From Desulfovibrio desulfuricans (lineage in GTDB: Bacteria; Desulfobacterota; Desulfovibrionia; Desulfovibrionales; Desulfovibrionaceae): a stretch of 64,000 bases of DNA. Each line of letters begins with the position of its first letter. Position 1 is the stretch's first letter. Shown piece by piece: positions 17,010 to 23,079 of this stretch. Both the position numbers and the translations under genes were made by a program. The notes beneath the pieces were generated by a model, which was given only the letters and a program-made list of their open reading frames with translations, was not told where the DNA came from and ran no database searches. The stretch spans positions 124,001-188,000 of the forward strand of contig NZ_JANFYZ010000005.1 in the NCBI RefSeq assembly GCF_024460775.1, read 5' to 3'.

Positions 17010-18350
17010 TTAAAACTTCTGTTCCATTCTGGGTACGGCAAGGTATTCGGCCAGATCGGCTTCTTCCTGCGCATAGCCGCCAGCCCCAAGCCGCGCGTTG
17101 GCAAGGCGTTTGCCCAGCTCCACTGCGGGTTGATCCAGCGGATTGATGCCCATGAGCCAGCCCGTAAACAGGGTGGCCGCCTCAAGCAGCAGCATGAGCG
17201 AACCGGCGGCGCGGGGGCCGTTGTTGTGCATTTCCACATGCAGCAGGGGCACGCCGCTCTGGCACAGGGCCATGCGGGTTCCAAGGGCCTCGGCTTCAAG
17301 CAGGCTGCCAAAGGGCTTGGCCCGCAGCCAGGCCCACTGATCCGGCACATCCATGCCGAAATTGGGCCCCTGCGCCTGATCGCGGCTGGTCAGGAAAATG
17401 CACCCCTTGTTGCGTGGGCCGCTCAAAAACATCTGGTTGATGGAATGCTGATCCGTCACCCCGGTGGCTGGCACAGGCTGGCTGCCCTGCCCGTCCTTGC
17501 CTAGGCTTTCGGCCCAAAGCTGGGCAAACCAGTCGCCGTAGGCGGCCCATTGCGGGATGTAGCTGAAAAATATCAACTGGCTGTAGCCCTTGTCTTCCAG
17601 AGCCTTGGCCCAACAGGCCAGGGCGAACGAAGGATGTTCGGCCACCTGCTCTGGATTTTGCAGCAGGGGGCGGGCAACATCGGCTGCGCCGTCCAGCAGG
17701 GCCTGCCAGTCTATGCCCAGAAAGGCCGCGGGCAAAAGCCCCACAGCAGAAAGGGCCGAATAGCGGCCGCCAAGATAATCCGGCACTTCAAGGGCGGTCA
17801 GCCCATAGCGGTTGGCTTCTTCGCGCAGGTAGCCCTTGCGTTCGTCGGTGACAACGATCATCTGATCCTGCCAGCCCTCTCCCACGCTGGCCTTAAGCCA
17901 GTCGCGCACAAGAAAATACTGGGAGATGGTCTCAATGGTGCCGCCAGACTTGCTGATGCACACCACCACGGTTTCCGTGGGATTGAGCTTGCCGAGCAGG
18001 GCTTCAAAGCGCTCCGCACAGACATTGTCCGCAATCCACAGCCACGGGCCGCGGTGAGCTGGGCCGTCCTGCCCCGGCGCAAAGGCCTGCTGCATGGCCC
18101 GCGCCCCAAGGGCAGAGCCGCCGATGCCCAGCACCAGCATATGCTTGTAGGCCTTGATGCGGGGAATCAGCGGGGCCATTTCCACTTCCAGCTTGGCGCG
18201 GAAGGGCATGGAAATAAAGGGCAGCTCGCCGGATGCCAGCTCGCGCTGAAGCCTCTGGGCCACTTCCGGCGCGCGCGCCTTCAGGGCCGCAGCAGAATCA
18301 GCGTCAAGGCGATGAGCATACGCTCTCGACCATTCGAGCAAATGAGGCAT
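17010..18350 (-). CDS. pgi: Glucose-6-phosphate isomerase
   Basis: This 446-residue PGI interconverts glucose-6-phosphate and fructose-6-phosphate in the cytoplasm. Two SIS domains are recognisable: LGIGGSALGARAMQQAF (about 75-90) and VCISKSGGTIETISQYF (sugar-phosphate loop, about 132-150). The catalytic-region motifs GGRYSALSAVGLLPAAF and MEMHNNGPR-like VEMHNNGPRAAG follow, and a conserved Lys lies in QPAVELGK near the C-terminus. The start at 18350 has GGAGG 5 bases upstream. It is the third gene of a leftward operon after the SEC-C protein and a Cys-rich protein. Confidence 0.95.
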   Translation of the reverse strand: MPHLLEWSRAYAHRLDADSAAALKARAPEVAQRLQRELASGELPFISMPFRAKLEVEMAPLIPRIKAYKHMLVLGIGGSALGARAMQQAFAPGQDGPAHRGPWLWIADNVCAERFEALLGKLNPTETVVVCISKSGGTIETISQYFLVRDWLKASVGEGWQDQMIVVTDERKGYLREEANRYGLTALEVPDYLGGRYSALSAVGLLPAAFLGIDWQALLDGAADVARPLLQNPEQVAEHPSFALACWAKALEDKGYSQLIFFSYIPQWAAYGDWFAQLWAESLGKDGQGSQPVPATGVTDQHSINQMFLSGPRNKGCIFLTSRDQAQGPNFGMDVPDQWAWLRAKPFGSLLEAEALGTRMALCQSGVPLLHVEMHNNGPRAAGSLMLLLEAATLFTGWLMGINPLDQPAVELGKRLANARLGAGGYAQEEADLAEYLAVPRMEQKF

Positions 18351-18391
18351 GGATACCTCCTGTGGTGTTGCGCCGCGTTCCTGGCGGCGCA

Positions 18392-18778
18392 TTACAAAAG
18401 TCGCAAGGGTTTGGGAGCAAAAAAACGCCGCCGCACGGCCTTGTATGTCTGCGGACGCACACCAAACCGGCAGTGCCACAGGGCGCAGGCATCACGCGCC
18501 GCACAGGCGCGCACCTCTACCCTGTCGCCAGCACAGCCCATGCACTGCCTGCGAATGGCCCGCAAGGCCTGACGCGCGGCTTCTTCCGCCGGGGCGGGGC
18601 ATTCCTCGCCCGCCAGTGTGGCAAGCCGCCAGGCCCAAAGGGGACACTCTTCATCCGCGCAGGCGCGAACCGCCTTGGCAGACGCACCCTGGCACTCCAG
18701 ACAAAACTGCCGGATGGCTGTCAGAGAACCATTCTTGCCCCTGCCGGAATTTTTTGCGCGTTCTGCGTCCGTGATCAT
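18392..18778 (-). CDS. Small cysteine-rich protein with a duplicated Cys motif
   Basis: This 128-residue protein belongs to no family I can name with confidence. It contains two tandem copies of a pattern: C-x2-C, about ten residues, then V-R-A-C-A-x4-C-x-L-W. Copy 1 is FCLECQG then VRACADEECPLW; copy 2 is QCMGC then VRACAARDACALW. This suggests a metal-binding (zinc or iron) fold. The start ATG at 18778 overlaps the stop of the SEC-C gene (TGATG), so translation is coupled. pgi follows after 41 bases. There is no signal peptide or TM helix, so it is predicted cytoplasmic. Confidence 0.75.
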   Translation of the reverse strand: MITDAERAKNSGRGKNGSLTAIRQFCLECQGASAKAVRACADEECPLWAWRLATLAGEECPAPAEEAARQALRAIRRQCMGCAGDRVEVRACAARDACALWHCRFGVRPQTYKAVRRRFFAPKPLRLL

Positions 18779-19290
18779 CAGGATTTGGAAGCCCCGCAGC
18801 ATTTCTTGTATTTTTTGCCGCTGCCGCATGGGCAGGGATCATTACGCCCCACCTTGGGTTCCTGCCTGCGGTAGGCGTCAGGCCGCAGGGCCACGCCGTC
18901 CACATAATAAATCTTGTCGTCCTTGCGCTGAAAAAAGCTGCGCTCGCCCAACTGGCGGGGGATGCCCTCCAGTTCATAATAGGCATAAAATTCAACAACA
19001 TCAAAAAGTTCGCCGTGTTCTCCGGCGGGAACATCATTTTCGGTCGCGGCAATATCAAGACGCAGCCAGGTTATATCCCTGGTCTGCTCGGCCAGCTTGT
19101 CGGCGTCCACATTTTCCCGGTAGTCGGGATGCGTGGTTTCCACAAGCCACTGATGGCGGCCAAGCACATAGGCCGAATACCGCGAACGCATGAGGCTTTC
19201 TGCGTTCTGGGGCCAGGACGCGCCTTCAATATGGGGGCCGCAGCATTGGTCCAGAGACTGGCCGCTGCCGCAGGGGCAAAGTTGAGACAT
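18778..19290 (-). CDS. YchJ-like protein with N- and C-terminal SEC-C metal-binding motifs
   Basis: This 170-residue UPF0225/YchJ-type protein has a SEC-C zinc motif at both ends: [13 protein letters not shown] at residues 5-17 and [13 protein letters not shown] at 154-166. Between them is a nuclear-transport-factor-2-like domain with [15 protein letters not shown] and FYAYYELEG. The SEC-C motif resembles the SecA tail that binds SecB and ribosomes, but the function of YchJ proteins is unsettled. The start at 19290 gives the canonical [10 protein letters not shown]. It is the first gene of the operon ending in pgi. Confidence 0.88.
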   Translation of the reverse strand: MSQLCPCGSGQSLDQCCGPHIEGASWPQNAESLMRSRYSAYVLGRHQWLVETTHPDYRENVDADKLAEQTRDITWLRLDIAATENDVPAGEHGELFDVVEFYAYYELEGIPRQLGERSFFQRKDDKIYYVDGVALRPDAYRRQEPKVGRNDPCPCGSGKKYKKCCGASKS

Positions 19291-19398
19291 GAAAATTCCG
19301 CCTTGGTTTAAGCCCTCAGGGGGCATATGCAACACAATAAGCATAGCTTATGGCAAAGCAGGCGGCAAGAGCGGCAAGGCGGGATGAATGCGGCGGGC

Positions 19399-19443
19399 AA
19401 AAAAAAAGCGGCATGCACAGGTGACGCGCCAAGTGCATGCCGC
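19399..19443 (-). terminator. Terminator of the TSUP operon
   Basis: Read leftwards, a perfect 11-bp stem GCGGCATGCAC/GTGCATGCCGC with a 14-base loop is followed by nine T. It lies 17 bases past the stop of the last operon gene. Confidence 0.93.
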
Positions 19444-19459
19444 AGGAGACCGAACGACC

Positions 19460-20365
19460 TTATCTGTCTGTGACCGGAGGAGAGAGCGGCCTTGGGGGCC
19501 GCAATTGGACAAGACAGCCAGGACGAACGGCGGTATTGGGCGCGCCGGCTTCTGCCGCCGGGCTTGTGATTGAGTCGAAATTCAGTTCAAGCGTACCGTT
19601 CTTTGCTTCTTGGGCGCGGGCGGTGCCAAGGGGCATGCCTTGCGCATCATAAACGGCGCAGGGCGTTCCCTTTGCGGGCGCGCGCAGACCATACAGCAGG
19701 CACCAGATGTGGCCGGATTGCGCTTGCGCGGCAGTGTCAGCATTCTGTTCCACGCGCACGATTTCTCCGCAGCCAAGGGTTGTCAACTGGCGTATGTACT
19801 TGCTGCCAAGCCTGAACACCACAACCCCGCCCAGCAGGGCCAGACCGCAGCATCCCGCAGCCAGCACAAAGGGGTTATAGCCGGTAATGCGGCGCAAATA
19901 CGAGGTGGACGCAGCCCGCATGGCGGTTTCATCGGCATGCACGACAACAGTATAGTGCTGCGTGGTGCTGGCAGCCGCACCCCTGAAGGAAACCTTCAGG
20001 CCGTAACTGCCGGGTTCCGCCACGGCATCGGCGCGCACACTGCCTCGCCACATGCCGTTGCCAAACCAGTAGCCCGCAAAGAATCCTTCCAGATCATAAA
20101 AAAGGGCCGGATTTTCCGGGGTAAATTGCGCCTTGAGGTCGCTGTTGACGGGATTTTTGATGGTCAGCGGCCCGGATATGGACACGCTGCCGCCGGGCAG
20201 CAATTCGATCACATCCGCGCCAGACCTTGTAAGGCCTTGCAGGCCGTCAAGCATCCCCAGCAGGGCAAAACCCAGCAACAGGGCGCACAGGGCGCCCCAA
20301 TAGCGCTGCCGGGCACGGGTCTGGAGGCAGTTTTGCCAACCCTGACTCTTGATGAATTCCCCCAT
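19460..20365 (-). CDS. Membrane protein of unknown function, last gene of the TSUP operon
   Basis: This 301-residue protein has a TM helix near residues 25-45 (LCALLLGFALLGML). An extracytoplasmic beta-rich domain of about 115 residues follows (VIELLPGGSVSISGPLTIKN, GSYGLKVSFRG), then a second TM helix (about 165-188, PFVLAAGCCGLALLGGVVVF) and a cytoplasmic tail of about 110 residues. I do not recognise a named family. The start at 20365 has AAGGAA upstream. It is the fifth gene of the operon headed by the sigma-54 promoter, so it probably works in the same envelope process as the TSUP transporter. Confidence 0.75.
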   Translation of the reverse strand: MGEFIKSQGWQNCLQTRARQRYWGALCALLLGFALLGMLDGLQGLTRSGADVIELLPGGSVSISGPLTIKNPVNSDLKAQFTPENPALFYDLEGFFAGYWFGNGMWRGSVRADAVAEPGSYGLKVSFRGAAASTTQHYTVVVHADETAMRAASTSYLRRITGYNPFVLAAGCCGLALLGGVVVFRLGSKYIRQLTTLGCGEIVRVEQNADTAAQAQSGHIWCLLYGLRAPAKGTPCAVYDAQGMPLGTARAQEAKNGTLELNFDSITSPAAEAGAPNTAVRPGCLVQLRPPRPLSPPVTDR

Positions 20366-20424
20366 AGGTTCCTTCCTGCCCGCCTGTGGTATGGTCATGA
20401 CACACGACATGCTGCTGCTCCCAT

Positions 20425-20736
20425 TTATCGGCGATCAATGACAGGACACATGGACGTTTCGGCCACGTGCCAGCTTACGAGCCGCTGCCCGAGGCGCGGC
20501 AGTTCCACAAGGCTCTGAAACTCGGCGGGATATACCTGGCGCACCTTTTTGGTGAGCCAGAAGGCCCCTGCCCACGTAGGCACCGTGATGCCAAAAAACC
20601 ATGCGCAGAAAACCAGTTCCGAGGCCCCAGAACTGTGGGCCGACTGATACATGCCCACAAAAATCGCGCCAACCATGACTGCGTTGGCCGCAACCCGGAT
20701 TATGCTGGAATAGAGGGTCTGACGGTAACTGTTCAT
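20425..20736 (-). CDS. Small two-helix membrane protein
   Basis: This 103-residue protein has two predicted TM helices (about 14-33, RVAANAVMVGAIFVGMY; and 43-61, LVFCAWFFGITVPTWAGAFW) and a cytoplasmic tail ending in CPVIDRR. No family is recognised. The start at 20736 is supported by AGGAGA; the upstream extension is GC-rich hairpin sequence. It lies between the lipoprotein and the last membrane protein of the operon. Confidence 0.72.
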   Translation of the reverse strand: MNSYRQTLYSSIIRVAANAVMVGAIFVGMYQSAHSSGASELVFCAWFFGITVPTWAGAFWLTKKVRQVYPAEFQSLVELPRLGQRLVSWHVAETSMCPVIDRR

Positions 20737-20774
20737 TGATGCTCTCCTGAGTGTGTTTGTCCACCGGAGGTGCA

Positions 20775-20798
20775 CCGGAGCGGGGCGAACCGCTCCGG
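20775..20798. other. Intercistronic hairpin
   Basis: A perfect 9-bp stem CCGGAGCGG/CCGCTCCGG with a six-base loop lies between the lipoprotein stop and the next start. It lacks a T tract, so it is more likely an mRNA stabiliser or partial attenuator than a terminator. Confidence 0.5.
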
Positions 20799-20829
20799 CG
20801 CGCAGGGTGGGGGTAGGCACCCTGGGGGT

Positions 20830-21426
20830 TTACTTCTTGAAGATGTTGGTCTTGGACACGTTCATGATACGCATGGCCTGGGCCTTGTCGGCATTGCGGT
20901 AGGCAATCCGCATTTCGTCGCCTGCGGTCCACACATAGGCCGGGTAATCCTGGGCTTCAGCAGGAATCTTGAAGGTAATCAAAGACTTCTGACGGCCAGA
21001 GTACACGGTGACGGTCTGCTGATCCTTGTCGATAATGGGGAAGGTCTTGCCCTTGACCTTGGGATGGTCGGAGCCGACGTTCTTTTCCACATCGGTGAAC
21101 TGCACGGCCAGTTCGCGCACGCTGTTGGTCTTCTGGTCATAGATAAGCACGGTGTTCTTGGCCAGGTCGATCATCAGGCGGCCGCCCACGCTGGGGGTCG
21201 GGCCCATGTCCTTGGATTCCACAGGCAGCTTGAAGGTATGCGTGCCGCCGCTGTAGTGCGGGTTAAACTGATCGTGTGTCACGTCCACCACGATGGTGAG
21301 GGTTTTGGCTGTGGCATCAAAGGCCACGCAACGTCCCTGTTCCACGCCTCCGTCGAAGTTGCAGCCGGTGAGCAGTGCAACAGAGAAGGCCATCGCCAGC
21401 ATAAGCATCAGGTTACGAATTTTCAT
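20830..21426 (-). CDS. Conserved lipoprotein of unknown function
   Basis: This 198-residue lipoprotein has a signal sequence with a clear lipobox LLTGC (Cys22). The rest is beta-rich: VAFDATAKTLTIVVDVTH, HTFKLPVESKDMG, KTFPIIDKDQQTVTVYSG, then ADKAQAMRIMNVSKTNIFKK. It resembles a family restricted largely to Desulfovibrio relatives (probably DUF4881, from memory). It follows the TSUP gene by 13 bases. A substrate-capture or envelope-sensing role with the transporter is inference. Confidence 0.78.
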   Translation of the reverse strand: MKIRNLMLMLAMAFSVALLTGCNFDGGVEQGRCVAFDATAKTLTIVVDVTHDQFNPHYSGGTHTFKLPVESKDMGPTPSVGGRLMIDLAKNTVLIYDQKTNSVRELAVQFTDVEKNVGSDHPKVKGKTFPIIDKDQQTVTVYSGRQKSLITFKIPAEAQDYPAYVWTAGDEMRIAYRNADKAQAMRIMNVSKTNIFKK

Positions 21427-21439
21427 GGCGGGTCTCCTT

Positions 21440-22504
21440 CTAGTTGGCCGCGGGCTGGTTCTTCTTGGCGGCAATTTCCGCCTTGGCGCCCTGTACCATC
21501 TTGACGGTTATGTAAAGGGAGATAGCCGACACGAAGCCGAGCACGTCGATCGTAGCAGCCGGGCCAAGCAGCCAGCCCCATGCCGGGAATTCAGCTTCAA
21601 CCAGCTTGCACACAACCGAGATGAGGCAGCCGATAACGGCCAGGCCGAACACGAAGCGGATGCCGTAACCCTTTACATACTTGGTGGCGACAACGCCGAT
21701 CTGCGCGCCGATGGCCGCACCGCACAGCATGATGAGAGCGGCAAGCAGTTCCACGCGGCCCTTGTATGCGTACGAAGCCGTGCCGTAGAGACCGGAGATG
21801 GCGACTTCAAAGAGGTCCGTACCCACCGCCAGATGGGTGGGGCAGCCGACAAGATACACCAGGGCGGGCATGCGGATAAGACCGCCGCCGATGCCGAGGA
21901 TACCAGCCAGCCAGCCGGTGAAGAAGCTGACGAAGATGGGCAGCCATGCGGAGCAGGTGATGTTGGCCTGCTTGAAGTGGAACACCGGAGGAATCTTGAT
22001 GGCGTGCAGGCGGGTGGCCCAGTCAACGCCGGTGGCCGCGTGATCAAGTTCCTTGTTCTGGGCCTTGGCTTCGCGTTCCTTCTTGCGGCGGGCGGCGATA
22101 TCGTGAAATACAAGCCATGCCAGCAGCACAAGCAGGACAACGTACAACCAGCGCACAACCTTGTCGACAGAACCCAGGCGTTCCAGCCACATGACCATCT
22201 GCGCGCCAACTTCCACGCCCACGATGGTACCAACCAGCATGGTCAGGCCCAAGCCGTAGTCTACGTTGCCGAACTTGCCGTGCCGCATGGTGGAGATGAG
22301 CGATTTACCCGCCATCTGCGCCACGTCGGTACCAATGGCAAAGGCCATGGGGAAACCAAGGATGTTAAGACCGGGGGTAACCATCCAGGCACCGCCCATG
22401 CCGAAGAAGCCGCCGATAATACCAACGCCCAAACCAAGAATGACAAGGCCCGGCCAGAAAATGTACACGCCGGAAATGGGCATCAAAATATACAACCATT
22501 CCAT
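21440..22504 (-). CDS. TSUP (TauE/SafE) family transporter
   Basis: This 354-residue integral membrane protein of the TSUP superfamily exports or imports sulfite, sulfoacetate, sulfolactate or related anions. The two-repeat topology is visible: repeat 1 starts GLGVGIIGGFFGMGGAWMVTP with AIGTDVAQM; repeat 2 has GWLAGILGIGGGLIRMPALV with AVGTDLFEVA. About eight to nine TM helices are separated by a basic cytoplasmic loop (residues 135-180). It is the second gene of the sigma-54-driven operon. Sulfur-anion transport would suit a sulfate reducer, but the substrate is not proven. Confidence 0.9.
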   Translation of the reverse strand: MEWLYILMPISGVYIFWPGLVILGLGVGIIGGFFGMGGAWMVTPGLNILGFPMAFAIGTDVAQMAGKSLISTMRHGKFGNVDYGLGLTMLVGTIVGVEVGAQMVMWLERLGSVDKVVRWLYVVLLVLLAWLVFHDIAARRKKEREAKAQNKELDHAATGVDWATRLHAIKIPPVFHFKQANITCSAWLPIFVSFFTGWLAGILGIGGGLIRMPALVYLVGCPTHLAVGTDLFEVAISGLYGTASYAYKGRVELLAALIMLCGAAIGAQIGVVATKYVKGYGIRFVFGLAVIGCLISVVCKLVEAEFPAWGWLLGPAATIDVLGFVSAISLYITVKMVQGAKAEIAAKKNQPAAN

Positions 22505-22521
22505 AACTTGCCTCCTTCCGA

Positions 22522-22827
22522 CTACTTTTCGGACAATTCGCGGTGCTTGAGGTCAATGCCGATGTGCGTCATGACGACATCCGCCAGCCAACCCAGGATG
22601 CAACCTGTAACCGGGATGATGGCCATAGTCAGAATGGCAAAAAAGAAGTGGCTTTCATTATACATTTCAGCCCACCAGTACAATATACCGTCAAGTTTGC
22701 GCGTATCGGCGACCACCACAACGTTGGCAACCTTGCCGCCGCCAGCAGCCAGGGCCGCGCCGGGCAGTGCCGCAACCAGCAGCGCGCAACCTGTAAGCCA
22801 TGTCCAGAGCCTCTGCATTCTTTTCAT
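22522..22827 (-). CDS. Small membrane protein, first gene of the TSUP operon
   Basis: This 101-residue protein has a signal sequence (WLTGCALLVAALPGAALA) and one further TM helix (about 58-80, FFFAILTMAIIPVTGCILGWLA). The cytoplasmic end is short and charged (KHRELSEK). The start at 22827 is fixed by a strong GGAGG site; upstream in-frame ATGs lack one. It lies 17 bases ahead of the TSUP gene and is probably an accessory subunit, but no family is recognised. Confidence 0.75.
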   Translation of the reverse strand: MKRMQRLWTWLTGCALLVAALPGAALAAGGGKVANVVVVADTRKLDGILYWWAEMYNESHFFFAILTMAIIPVTGCILGWLADVVMTHIGIDLKHRELSEK

Positions 22828-22935
22828 AACTTCCTCCACATCAAAATGTGACATCTCCACTTCAACCACTTACCCATTTTGCGATGACTCCCGTCGGGGG
22901 TAGGCACCGCCTCGTTGCCTCGAATGTGAAAGTAT

Positions 22936-22952
22936 TAGCAAAGGCTGTGCCA
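22936..22952 (-). promoter_or_regulatory. Sigma-54 promoter of the TSUP operon
   Basis: On the minus strand the sequence TGGCAC-AGCCT-TTGC matches the -24/-12 sigma-54 consensus exactly, with GG and GC separated by ten bases. It is about 110 bases upstream of the first operon start. The divergent gene encodes a sigma-54 activator. TTGCGC repeats at 22974-23060 are possible upstream activator sites. Confidence 0.8.
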
Positions 22953-23079
22953 TTGCATAATTATTGCCTGTAATTGCGCCTTTTTTTCTATTTTTGCGCG
23001 AAAAATCTTGTCACGAAGGGCAATGTTTTTTATACTCAGCTCAAAGATTGCGCTTTTTTGCACAAAATAGGGGAGCACC

